Source of the DNA: Bactrocera neohumeralis
Taxonomy: Eukaryota > Arthropoda > Insecta > Diptera > Tephritidae
Direction: 5' to 3'
Length of the DNA stretch: 64,000 bases
NCBI RefSeq assembly: GCF_024586455.1
Contig: NW_026089624.1
Location: forward strand, 16,335,341 to 16,399,340
The translations under genes were made by a program, and so were the position numbers. Shown piece by piece: positions 22,506-32,686 of the stretch; the first letter of the stretch is position 1, and each line of letters starts with the position of its first letter. Below the pieces are notes generated by a model that was not told where the DNA came from, did not search any database, and saw only the letters and a program-made list of their open reading frames with translations.

Positions 22506-22526
22506 ATGTGCCGACAATCGGCACAT
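22506..22526. repeat. Perfect 9-bp palindromic arm pair
   Basis: ATGTGCCGA, 3-base loop, TCGGCACAT. It lies upstream of the mariner remnant at 22690. It may be a leftover transposon terminus or chance. Confidence 0.5.
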
Positions 22527-22689
22527 CATGAACCTTCTCTGTAATATACATACGTTCTCTGCTTCTTACTCAATTCAAAGATTTGTGAGGGAGTGTTAGT
22601 AACAAGTAAAAATTGTGTAAAAGTATTGCAGTTTCGGTCACACAAGTTTTGCTGGGTTACAATCATTGAACAAACAACATCATATTTTG

Positions 22690-23375
22690 TTATTGGATAA
22701 AGTTGATACTTTAAGTCAAAAGCAAATGCAAGCAAGGCAGCCATGTTAAATGTTGACCAACAAACAATTTCAGACTGTTTGAAAGCTTTGGGAAAGATCG
22801 AAAAGTGTGGCAAATGGGTGCAATATGAATTGAATTGAATGAAAAAATAATAATTGGAAAACCGAAAAAACACTTGCGAAATTTTGTTTCAAAGACACGA
22901 AAGAAAATCAGTTTTGCATCGAATTGTCACTAGCGATAAAAATTAATTAAGAATCCTAACCGGAGAAAATCATGGGATAATCCGTGACAACCATCAATCA
23001 TTCGATAAGAAGGCAATGCTCTGTGTTTGGTGGGATTAGTAAGGCGTGGTATATCATTAGCTTCTAAAACCTGGTGAAACTGTTAGAAATATGTAGTTAG
23101 AGGCAGAAGACATGACAAAGTAATTTTGTTACACGACAATGCACCTGCACACAAAGGAAAATCGGTTCAGCATAGAATCAAAGTTTTGGGCCTTACCAGA
23201 CTAGGTTCTTTGCGATTACCATTTGTTTTCATCGACGCGCCACGCATTGGCTGAGGAGCACTTCGATTGGGTGTCTGATTGGCTTGCTTCAAAAGGCGAA
23301 CATTTTTATTGGCATGATATCTACAAATTGCCAGAAAAGTGGTAAGAATGTGTAAAAGGCAATGGTTAAAATTTT
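22690..23375 (+). pseudogene. mariner transposase remnant (second subfamily)
   Basis: In several frames: N-terminal helix-turn-helix MLNVDQQTISDCLKALGK (about 22743), a WDN-like block (about 22975), a cvwwd-like stretch (about 23005-23025), then RHDKVILLHDNAPAHKGKS (about 23108-23165) with the second Asp, a lost PYSPDLAP region, and the C-terminal LAEEHFDWVSDWLASKGEHF and WHDIYKLPEKW (23245-23345). Order and motifs are those of mariner transposases. Dozens of indels make it non-functional. It differs from the mariner at 48254. Confidence 0.75.
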
Positions 23376-23417
23376 GAATAATTTTGTTTTACTTTCCCAT
23401 TCAAATATTGTATTTGA

Positions 23418-23590
23418 TTTTCACAAACAACGTTCTTTTCATACCGGTACACCTGGTATGTATCATCGTAAAATTATTATTATAAAAAAAATAACAGAAC
23501 TAATTTTCACAAAAAACGCTCTTTTCATTACCGGTACACCTGATATGTATCATAGTAAAAATATTATTATAAAAAAAAGTAACAGAAGTC
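23418..23590. repeat. Two tandem copies of an 86-bp unit
   Basis: Units start at 23418 and 23504 (ttttcacaaa), share cttttcat, accggtacacctg, tatgtatcat and an attattattataaaaaaa tail. They lie just after the mariner remnant and may include its 3' UTR or terminus. Confidence 0.7.
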
Positions 23591-23827
23591 ATTTGACAGC
23601 CAGCTAAGTTCGCAGCATTTAGTAACGGTGCATTCCTGTACCTCACATTAGGCTTAACTTTACTAAGGAATAGGCATGTGAATTTAGCAGTGTCAAAAGC
23701 CACCAAATGTTTATATATAGAAAATTATATTTGTGACACAAGTACATTAATACATAAATATACACATGTAAACAATAAATGAAATAAAAAGAAAATACAG
23801 TCTACTAAATGTCAAGTGCAATGGTAA

Positions 23828-24466
23828 TACTATGTTCGGACAGACATTGAAAACATTTTGAAAACACATTTGTATGTTGTGTAATCTAAGTCGTTCGGAC
23901 CGACAATGTGTGTTTTCGATGAGTTTTCACTGACGACTATCAATAGCGGCATTCTCTTGCTTTTGCAAGATTGCACGATGACACTAAATGCAAAAATCCT
24001 ATACCGAAATATGCAAAGCCAAGAGAGCACCCATTGCAGAATCTAGTGATATATGACGGCACGAAAATAAACGTGGGTTTTGGTCTGACATGTTTACAGC
24101 CATTGCAAATAATTTTCTGCGTGTGTTTGTTGCTGTGCCGTTGCATCAAGAGGAAAATTCCTCAATTTCTGCACCGTGCAAGGTTTTGCAAGAGCAAGAG
24201 AATCCCCCTAATATGAGAATATCAAGCGGAAGCTGTTTTTGTATATGGAATGTATGAAATGTAAATCAAGTGACAATTTAGGGCCGGTAAAATATGTCTT
24301 CCAAAAACATCGATTAAACTAGAGCAGGCACCGATTATAATGAGTGGAATGTAAGTTTTCAAGTAGTTTTCAGCGAAAACTGTGTTTTCGTTAGACAGAT
24401 TTAACATGGACGAAAACACAAGTTTTCGTGAAAAAACATGTTTTCGCTGTCGGTCCGAACATAGTA
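23828..24466. mobile_element. 639-bp MITE with two sets of inverted repeats
   Basis: Termini TACTATGTTCGGAC... and ...GTCCGAACATAGTA are inverted copies, followed inward by repeated AAAACA and TTTTCG motifs. A second inverted pair lies inside: cattctcttgcttttgcaag (23950-23969) against gttttgcaagagcaagagaat (24183-24203). No ORF encodes a transposase. The duplication is too short or ambiguous to assign a superfamily. Confidence 0.75.
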
Positions 24467-25432
24467 TAAGCAACAAAATTGTAATATGAAACTTGCTCAT
24501 AAAAATGTGAATATCATTGCCTATTGAATTAATCTCATAAATTAGTACATATGTACATAAAACTAATGCAAACATACAAACATACATACTCCAAATACTA
24601 ATGCACACAAGCAGCAACTGCCCTGCGAACCACGGCTACCCGCTTGAGATAAATATTCCAATACAACTACAAAAAAAGTTTCTTTCATCTCTTGATTTAT
24701 TTGAATGAGTGCGAAGGAGAAAATTGTCAATAGTGACAAAAGAAAATCCCAAAAAGGGTAATAAAAAAACGATTGAAAGACGCATGTCATTCGTGATCGT
24801 ACTATCGTAAAGGAGGCTCGTACAACAAGTAAGTGAATGATTTTTTTTTAAATAATTTGCAAATAATTACTTCATTTGTTTTTATAGCATTGGAATTAGC
24901 AGCAGCAGCAATATCATCAGAAGCAGCAAATTTAAATTGTTAAGTAAGTATGTGAGAAAAAGTGTGTGTTGTTTGAAATTGGATTGCGCAGTTCAACATA
25001 ATATGCAAAAATAATTACATACATATGTACATATGTACATAAGTATGTATTTTATGCGTTTAAGGCAGCCTGCACAATCCAATATAATATGTGAAAACAA
25101 ATGTTTGCCTTATATTTTAAATAATCAGATAATATTATTCTTTTATTTCAGATATTATTATGATTTTTATTTAATTATTCTTTCTTTTCAGATTTTATCA
25201 CTATTTTTATTTAATTAATATTGGCTTTCAGAGTAAATTCTATTTGTGTTTAATATATTTTATTCTTTCAGATAATATTAATCTTTTTTTCAGATATTAA
25301 GTATTTTTTAAATTAAATATATTTTTATTTATATAAATTTTTTGTAAACATATAAAGAATAAAATAAAATAAAAATTTTGAAAATTAAAAAGTTTAGTTT
25401 GAAATTTTAAGAAATTTTAAAATAGGAATCAA
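24467..25432. other. No gene seen
   Basis: AT-rich with ACATATGTACAT microsatellites and a run of T-rich tracts ending in CAG (25130-25300) that look like splice acceptors but belong to low-complexity repeats. A short CAG-rich patch occurs at 24897-24930. No coding signal. Confidence 0.45.
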
Positions 25433-25512
25433 AAAATGCAACCCTGCATCAGCTGTTTAAAATGCAACCCTGCATCAGCTATTTAAAAAGAGAAAATGCA
25501 ACCCTGCATCAG
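25433..25512. repeat. Three short tandem repeats
   Basis: The unit aaaatgcaaccctgcatcag occurs three times with 8-13 bp spacers. Each unit holds the imperfect palindrome tgcaaccctgca. No function evident. Confidence 0.7.
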
Positions 25513-25519
25513 CCGTCGA

Positions 25520-26248
25520 TTGGGGATATTAGAGCAGGACAGATATACTTTTTTATATGACACTGCTGAATGAGCGCAACAAAGATGTATGATCACATGT
25601 ATACGTACGTGACTGGGTAAAATTGTCGTTGGGCCTATGTTAAAGTACACATGATTACCCTATGCATTACCCACTTTCTTACCCACTGATTATCTGCTTT
25701 TTTACCCGCTCATGGTTGGCAGGGTGATAACAGAATATCTATGGTGTGTACGTACATATGTATATAAATGCGTTAGATGCATTAAGTTTAGAATCACTTC
25801 TAAACAGTTGTAAAATATCAATGCGTTGGTATCTGAAGTATACAATAAAAATATAATACTTATTTACACATATTTGTATATGTACACTAAGCATAAACAC
25901 ATATACATACATAAATATGTACATAGTTAAGAGATTAGAATTAAGAAATGTATCTAGGAAAGAAATTTTAATAGAGAAGATCAGAGTCGAACGTAAACTC
26001 TCACGGTACAGAAGACATTTGAAGACTGTTTTTCTGTACATTTGGTCCTTTGATCCTATTATTGAACTGGATGCCTTTGGTCAATCAAGCCTTAAAGAAA
26101 GAGCTTAATTGCAAGTATTATATGCCTCTAAAATAAAAAGAGCATTACTAGCAAAATAAAAAAAAAACGAAAAATTATTAAAAGCGTCCTTATAGCTATA
26201 ACAACGAGTACAGTGTTAAAAAAAAGAATTATATAACTAAAAATAAAA
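25520..26248 (+). other. Possible LTR/leader region of a BEL-type element
   Basis: No gene. A sequence tttggtcctttgatcc at about 26041 resembles the tRNA-primed context seen ahead of gag in BEL/Pao elements, and it lies 200 bp upstream of the gag-like ORF at 26249. No second LTR is present to prove it. Confidence 0.35.
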
Positions 26249-26770
26249 TTGAATCAGCAACGTCATCAAAAATCCACCCAACCAAAAGAAGCAACCATGG
26301 AGAATCTGTTAAAAATTCTGAGCGGAAAAATTAGAAAAGCTTTATGTCTGGAATATATTGAGCATATTCAGACTCTTATGAAAGAGTTTACAGTAAATCA
26401 TAACAAGATTATAACTAAGAAAACTCAAGAAGCAGAAGATTACATTGCGAAAAACTACTACGAGCATATAATTCAAATAATGGAAAATTCCATTCAAAAT
26501 TTAAAAGTTCAAAATGTTGCCGAAGGTCTTTCAGCAGTAAGCAGCAAGTATGCTGATTGGATCTTTGCAACAAGCTAATCAGTTCGAACCCACTGATGCT
26601 GCTTCTAACGTTTCAAAAAGATATCAACGGCGTGCAAAAAAGCTCAAAAATACATTTGACGAAATTGAGCAAAACGAACTGAATTCTCTCGAGCAAATGA
26701 GAGAATTCAAGACCAAGCTTCAAATACAATTTGAATATGTAGAAGAAGCATATTGGGAGACTCAAAACAT
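26249..26770 (+). pseudogene. gag-like N-terminal fragment, unclassified (BEL-like?)
   Basis: Starts MNQQRHQKSTQPKEATMENL. It is highly charged, helical and coiled-coil-like throughout. The frame ends at 26576 and continues in another frame overlapping from 26550 (SKRYQRRAKKLKNTFDEIEQ and ending YVEEAYWETQN at about 26765), so one frameshift separates the halves. It is cut by the 3' end of RTE-like copy 3 at 26771. A BEL/Pao Gag N-terminus is my best guess, from composition and a possible primer site upstream; a host coiled-coil exon is not excluded. Confidence 0.4.
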
Positions 26771-29309
26771 CCTTCTTCTTCTTAATTGGCGTAGACACCG
26801 CTTACGCGATTATAGACGAGTTAACAGCGCGCCAGTCGTCTCTTAGTTTCGCTACGTGGCGCCAATTGGATATTCCAAGCGAAGCCAGGTCCTTCTCCAC
26901 TTGGTCCTTCCAACGGAGTGGAGGTCTTCCTCTTCCTCTGCTTCCCCCGCGGGTACTGCGTCGAATACTTTCAGAGCTGGAGTGTTTTCGTCCATCCGGA
27001 CAACATGACCTAGCCAGCGTAGCCGCTGTCTTTAAATTCGCTGAACTATGTCAATGTCGTCGTATATCTCGTACAGCTCATCGTTCCATCGAATGCGGTA
27101 TTCGCCGTGGCCAACGCGCAAAGGACCATAAATCTTTCGCAGAACTTTTCCCTCGAAAACTCGTAACGTCGACTCATCGGTTGTTGTCATCGTCCAAGCC
27201 TCTGGACCATATAGCAGGACAGGGATTATGAGCGACTTATAGAGTTTGGCTTTTGTTCGTCGAGAGAGGACTTTGCTTTTCAATTGCCTACTCAGTCCGA
27301 AGTAGCACCTGTTGGCAAAAGCAATCCTGCGTTGGATTTCAGGCTGACATTGTTGGTGGTGTGTTCACGCTGGTTTAATAACAGACGAAATTATCTACAA
27401 AGTTATGACTGTCAACAGTGACGTGAGTGCCAAGTCGCGAATGCGACGACTGTTTGTTTGATGACAGGAGATATTTCGTCTTGCCCTCGTTCACTGCCAG
27501 ACCCATTTGTTTTGCTTCCTTGTCCAGTCTGGAGAAAAGCAGAACTAACGGCGCGGTGTTGAGGCCGATGATATCAATATCATCGGCATACGCCAACAGC
27601 TCTACACTCTTATAGAAGATGGTACCTTCTCTATTTAGTTCTGCGGCTCGAACTATTTTCTCCAAAAGCAGGTTGAAAAAGTCGCACGATAGGGAATCGC
27701 CTTGTCTGAAACCTCGTTTGGTATCGAACGGCTCGGAGAGGTCCTTTCCGATTCTGACGGAGCTTTTGGTGTTGCTCAACGTCAGTTTACACAGCCGTAT
27801 TAGTTTTGCGGGGGTACCAAATTCAGACATCGCGGCATAAATGCAGCTCCTTTTCGTGCTGTCGAAAGCAGCTTTGAAATCGACGAAGAGGTGGTGTGTG
27901 TCGATTCTCCTTTCACGGGTCTTTTCAAGATTTGGCGCATGGTGAATATCTGGTCGGTTGTTTATTTTCAGGTCTGAAGCCCACTGATAAGGTCCAATCA
28001 GTTTGTTGACGGTGGGCTTTAATCTTTCACACAATACGCTCGATAGAACCTTATATGCGATGTTGAGGAGGCTAATCCCACGGTTGTTGGCACAGATTGT
28101 GGGGTCTCCTTTTTTATGGATTGGGCATAGCACACTTAAATTCCAATCGTTGGGCATGCTTTCGTTCGACCATATTTTACAAAGCTGATGCATGCTCCCT
28201 ATCAGTTCTTCGCCGCCGTGTTTGAATAGCTCGGCCGGAAATCCGTCGGCCCCTGCCGCTTTGTTGTTCTTCAGGCGGGCAATTGCTATTCGAACTTCTT
28301 CATGGTCGGGAAATAGAACGTCTGCTACATCGTCATCGACTGGGGAATCGGGTTCGCCTTCTCCTGGTGTTGTGCGTTCACTGCCATTCAGCAGGCTGGA
28401 GAAGTGTTCTCTCCATAATTGAAGTATTCTCTGGGCATCGGTGACTTGATCACCTTTGGGGGTTCTACAAGAGTATGCTCCGGTTTTGAAACCTTCTGTA
28501 AGCCGCCGCATTTTTTCGTAGAATTTTCGAGCATTACCCCTGTCGGCCAGCTTATCAAGCTCTTCGTACTGACGCATTTCGGCCTCTTTTTTCTGTCTGC
28601 AGATGCGTCTCGCTTCCCTCTTCAACTCTCGGTATCTATCCCATCCCACACGTGTTGTGGTCGATCGTAACGTTGCGAGGTAAGCATCCTGTTTTCTCTC
28701 CGCTGCCACACGGCACTCCTCGTCGTACCAGCTGTCCTTTTGCACTTTCCGAAACCAATGGTTTCAGTTGCAGCTGTACGTAAGGAATTTGAAATGCCGT
28801 CCCACAGTTCCCTTATACCGAGTTGTTGACGAGTGCTCTCAGAGAGCAGGAGTACAAGCCGAGTAGAAAATCGTTCGGCTGTCTGTTGTGATTGCAGCTT
28901 CTCGACGTCGAACCTTCCTTGTGTTTGTTGACGTGCGTTTTTTGCTGCACAGAGGCGGGTGCGAATCTTGGCTGCAACAAGATAGTGGTCCGAGTCGATG
29001 TTAGGACCTCGGAGCGTACGCACGTCTAGAACACTGGAGATGTGTCTTCCGTCTATCACAACATGATCGATCTGGTTGGCGGCTTTTCGATCCGGAGACA
29101 GCTAGGTAGCTTGATGTTTCTTCTTGTGCTGGAACCTAGTACTACAGATAACCATATTTCGAGCCTCGGCGAAGTAAGTCAGCCTCAACCCATTTGGGGA
29201 TGTTTCGTCGTGGAGACTGAATTTACCGACCGCAATGCCAAAGATACTTTCTTTGCCCACCCTGGCGTTAAAGTCGCAAAGCACGATTTTTGACATCGTG
29301 GCGGGGCAG
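26771..29309 (-). mobile_element. RTE-like element, copy 3
   Basis: Longest and best copy of the family. 3' GAA repeats at 26771, body to 29309 where the first assembly gap begins, so the 5' end is missing or in the gap. It is inserted into a gag-like ORF. Confidence 0.82.
26850..29296 (-). pseudogene. RTE-like endonuclease-RT, copy 3
   Basis: In minus order: endonuclease FNARVGKESIFG (29280), VIDGRHISSVLDVR and NIDSDHYLVAAK (29059-28960), basic linker, then a 456-codon open stretch (28745-27375) with NNKAAGADGFPAELF, ANNRGISLLNIAYKVL, FVDFKAAFDSTKRS, FRQGDSLSCDFFNLLLEKIV, catalytic LLAYADDIDIIG (about 27590) and GKTKYLLSSNKQSS. The C-terminal part (27283-26850) is split by frameshifts. Frameshifts also lie at about 28745, 29060 and 27995 (loss of GFRPGKS). 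Unlike copies 1 and 2 it keeps YADD. Confidence 0.82.
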
Positions 29310-29409
29310 NNNNNNNNNNNNNNNNNNNNNNNNNNNNNNNNNNNNNNNNNNNNNNNNNNNNNNNNNNNNNNNNNNNNNNNNNNNNNNNNNNNNNNNNNNN
29401 NNNNNNNNN
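29310..29409. other. Assembly gap (100 N)
   Basis: Exactly 100 N, the usual placeholder for a gap of unknown size. It lies between RTE-like copy 3 and a BEL gag fragment, so adjacency of the two sides is not proven by sequence. Confidence 0.98.
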
Positions 29410-29964
29410 ATTACTGCTGTTGCATACATTACCCGATCCGGCATACTCGCTGTATGCATGGCATGTGTGGTGGATGGTTGCGGATGAGGTGCAGCGGGGA
29501 AGGACACTGGATACTGATGCAACAACGAGTGATGGGATCGATTGCATATCCGGCAACAATCCGTTCTGCATTTGGAAACGGTATGTCTCTTACGCAAGCA
29601 ATTTATGCATAAGGGTACCGATTTGACGAACTCGAATCTCTGTTGCCCCGGAAGAGCCTTGAAAGTAGGGCAGGCAGTTAGATGGTGATCCCTCGATTTG
29701 CACTTTTGACAAGTAGGCTGCCTTGTATTTGCAGCAACTCGGTATGGGCTTCGTCCTAGAATTTGACGCTCCTTCCGCTGATAGCTGCTGGAATCTTCGA
29801 TTTAGGGTTGCATCGCAATCCTTCCACAGTGGCAGTTTGTCATAATCCAGCGCTTCTTCCCATTTGGATCGGGTGGCAGGGTCAACCTTTGTCATTACTA
29901 AATGTATAATAATAGCGTTTGTTACATATATGTACATATGTTTCTCATCGCCCAGCGATAGCAA
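29410..29964 (-). pseudogene. BEL/Pao gag fragment
   Basis: The upstream part has VDPATRSKWEEALDYDKLPL and LNRRFQQLSAEG, the end of the conserved Gag domain of BEL/Pao. It is followed, in shifted frame, by Cys/His knuckles including LRKRHTVSKC and CCRICNRSHHSLLHQYP (29597-29500). Gag binds RNA and builds the particle. One frameshift near 29600. It is cut on the left by the assembly gap and on the right by copia sequence at about 29965. A different copy and stretch from the one at 1-761. Confidence 0.72.
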
Positions 29965-30134
29965 TGAGTCATATCGGAAAGCAGTCTAGGCTAAAATTTG
30001 AAAAATATAAAAACAAAGAAAATATTGAACGCCCACTATTCGTAGTTCATTCTGATGTAAGTGGTCCGATCACGCCCTCATCTATTGATAATAGAAACTA
30101 CTAAATATGTAGTATTTATTGATCAGTATACATA

Positions 30135-30357
30135 CACTAGATAGAAAAAATCTCCGCTCATGGTGCAGAAAATATACTTTCGCGAAATAATACCAGCCGA
30201 AATCATACCCAAAACAAACATTTGACTAACATGACTTGTCGACAGGTATACCTTAATTGCATGCAAAATTTGGTTGTACTTGGTCTTGCCGCTGCCAAGT
30301 TAACGTCACTTTTCCCGTTAGTCTTGAGCAAAGCGAACAGAAAAAGAGTCCGCTCAT
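30135..30357 (+). repeat. Left inverted repeat of Tc1 element with two direct repeats
   Basis: About 220 bp, with transposase-site-like motifs at its outer (30145-30161) and inner (30346-30357) ends. The opposite arm is 31573-31797. Confidence 0.75.
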
Positions 30358-30505
30358 CGCATATATTTTAGTTTATTCTTACTTTAGCGCCGCGAAGATA
30401 GGAGTTTTGACTAAGTTTCGTTTAGAAAAACGAAAAGTTCGCAATTTAAAGTTTAGAAGTTTCATTAAACGCTGAGATTTTTTAAAACATTAAGCTTTAC
30501 TCAAA

Positions 30506-31534
30506 ATGAATAAGAAAGGAAGAGAAATTAGCGTTGACGAGCGAAAAATAATTTTAAAATTGAGAGAAAGTGGCAAAACATTTTGCGAAATTGGCTCAAT
30601 GATTGAAAGGAACGAGTCGTCTATTAGATACGTTTGTAAATCATTTAAAACAACGGGAGTTATTACGTCAAAACCTCGGTCAGGCCGCCCAAAGAAACTA
30701 ACAGATCGTGAAACGCGCAAAGTCATATCATTGGTGAAGAAAAATCCACGCATTACAGCTTTACAGATAGCACAAAATGTCAAGGAACAGTTCCAAAAAC
30801 AAATTTGCAACGATACCGCAAGAAAAATCTTAAAAAGGGCTGGCTTCAAAGGTCGCGTTGCACGGAAGAAACCATTTGTTTCATTAAAAAACCGGATGAA
30901 GCGTTTAGCGTTCGCGAATGCGAATATAAATAAGCCTCCATCGTTTTGGGAATCGGTATTGTGGTCTGACGAAACGAAATACTGCATATTTGGGATCAAT
31001 GGAAGGCAGTTGGTATGGAGAAAAACTGGTACAGCGTTAGAAGCCCGCAATCTCTCTTCAACAGCAAAGCATGGTGGCGGAGGAGTACTACTATGGGGGT
31101 GTATGTCGGCAAGCGGAGTAGGAGGAATCGAGTTTATTGATGGTATAATGAATAAATTTGATTACTTATATACATTGATGAGGCAAATGAAACAAAGTGC
31201 TGAGAAATTGGAGTTGGTTAATGAGTATCATTTCCAACATGACAATGACCCTAAGCACACCGCCGACGTTGTTCGCCTTTGGCTTCTATACAATGCGCCA
31301 AAATTACTTCATACACCCCCACAATCACCAGATCTCAATCCAATTGAGCATCTGTGGGCACTTTTGGAGCGTAGAATCCGCACTCGTACAATCACCAGTA
31401 AACAGATGCTTAAAGCAGTTATTTTGGAAGAATGGGCGAAAATATCTTCTGAAGAAACAAGGAAGCTCGTTAATTCTATGCCCAACCGACTTTCAGAAGT
31501 CTTAAAGCGACGTGGATATCCCACAAGCTATTGA
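30506..31534 (+). CDS. Tc1-family transposase, intact
   Basis: 342 codons, the full length of Tc1-type transposases (about 340). N-terminal paired-like DNA-binding half: first helix-turn-helix about residues 10-50, GRPKKL AT-hook-like motif at 60-65, second helix-turn-helix about 70-120 with a basic stretch. Catalytic DDE half: D155 (VLWSDETKY), D246 (HDNDPKHT), E281 (NPIEHLW), with exactly 34 residues between the last two, the DD34E signature, and a glycine-rich HGGGGVLLWG at 189-198. It would bind the inverted repeats in the nucleus and cut and paste at TA. All key residues are present. Confidence 0.95.
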   Translation: MNKKGREISVDERKIILKLRESGKTFCEIGSMIERNESSIRYVCKSFKTTGVITSKPRSGRPKKLTDRETRKVISLVKKNPRITALQIAQNVKEQFQKQICNDTARKILKRAGFKGRVARKKPFVSLKNRMKRLAFANANINKPPSFWESVLWSDETKYCIFGINGRQLVWRKTGTALEARNLSSTAKHGGGGVLLWGCMSASGVGGIEFIDGIMNKFDYLYTLMRQMKQSAEKLELVNEYHFQHDNDPKHTADVVRLWLLYNAPKLLHTPPQSPDLNPIEHLWALLERRIRTRTITSKQMLKAVILEEWAKISSEETRKLVNSMPNRLSEVLKRRGYPTSY

Positions 31535-32686
31535 ATTTTGTTACTTCGTTTAAATGTTCAGCTTTTAATTTAATGAGCGGAGACTTTTTATGTTCTTAGT
31601 TTAAGTATTTTGAAGTAAACTAAGTAAATTTCTTTTCCTTATTCGACACGTAGAATATAATTTAAGCTATTTTTGTATCGCATAAAATGTATATTTTAAT
31701 AAAGTAAGGTATTTTTTTAATTTGAATAGATTTTGCAGATTTCATTTAACTTAAGAACAGGTTACGGTTGATGAGCGGAGACTTTTCCTACCTAGTGTAT
31801 TACTGTGACTGACATATTTAATAACTTATAAATCAGACGTGTTTTTTTGCATTTAAAGATTTTGTGGAGAAAAGTGAGGCTCATTTTCACTTAAAAATAG
31901 TAAATCTATATATTGACAATGGCAGGGAATACCTCTCTAATGAAATGCGTGAATTTTGTGTAGTAAAAGGTATCAAGTTATCATTTAACGGTTCCTCGTA
32001 CCCCACAAATAAATGCTGTTGCAGAGCGGATGTTTTGAACAATCACAGAAAAAGTTCGCTCTATGATTAACTGTACTAAACTTAAAAAATATTTTTGGGG
32101 TGAAGCTGTTTTAACAGCAACGTATTTAGTTAATAGGTCCCATTAGCCATTATTAAAATGACTAAAGATATTTGGGTCGACAGTATATGCACTAAATAAA
32201 GTGCGAAAGCGAAAATTTGACGAGAAATCGATCAAAACTATAAATGTCGGGCATGAGCCAAATCGCTATAAATTGTGGAATGAGGATTCGAAAAAATTTA
32301 TGACAGCTAGAGATGTAGTAGTAGATGAAATAAACATAAAATCTATGACTTTAAATGAAAATCCCTCTGCGGTAAAACATGATGATTTTAACCAAAGTGA
32401 TTCTCCAATTGAAAAGAATGAAGAGTCGGATTTTCCATTGCAGGAAATTAATGAATCAATGGATTCGAAGTCTGGTGAAAACTTAAACTAAAACTTAAAT
32501 AAAAACCAAAAAACCTTAACTTCGGCTGCACCGAAGCTTTTTTTTTTGTTTTTTTTTTATAGTAGGAGGAAGCATCGAAAGCCGGAGTGCGGGACTTTAA
32601 TCCGCTAAACCTAACCTACTCCCACCTCATGTCTCTCCCACGGGACCACTAGACAAAGTATTACTTCATGGGAGAGAAGAAGACGT

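Larger units (their letters stand above)
30135..31797 (+). mobile_element. Complete Tc1-like transposon (1663 bp)
   Basis: Termini CACTAGATAG... and ...CTACCTAGTG are inverted copies, flanked by TA (30133-30134, 31798-31799). It contains one intact transposase ORF. Each end carries two copies of a tctccgctcat-type motif: outer 30145-30161 and 31771-31788, inner 30346-30357 and 31573-31588, about 200 bp apart. This IR/DR layout is known from Tc1-family elements such as Sleeping Beauty and Minos. It is inserted in a copia integrase fragment. The intact ORF and clean ends suggest a recent insertion. Confidence 0.92.
29965..32491 (+). pseudogene. copia-type integrase fragment, split by Tc1
   Basis: Left part (29980-30132) reads GKQSRLKFEKYKNKENIERP followed by a VHSDVSGPITP block, the start of a Ty1/copia integrase core with its first Asp. 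After the Tc1 insert (30135-31797) it resumes with FVEKSEAHFHLK and LYIDNGREYLSNEM (second Asp), a Glu-bearing segment near 32020, YFWGEAVLTATYLVNR, and a hydrophilic linker (EDSKKFMTARDVVVDE) at 32280-32325. Several frameshifts. No RT follows; the R1-like element starts just beyond 32491. Confidence 0.75.

Noticed and set aside
25130..25300. Series of polypyrimidine-CAG acceptors
   Set aside because: They arise from low-complexity T-rich repeats with no open frames after them.
23418..25512. Direct repeats considered as a CRISPR-like array
   Set aside because: Two and three units only, no regular unique spacers, eukaryotic sequence.
32520..32540. cttcggctgcaccgaag hairpin as a terminator
   Set aside because: Eukaryotic context and position next to the A-rich tail of the R1-like element; short hairpins of this kind are frequent and have no termination role there.
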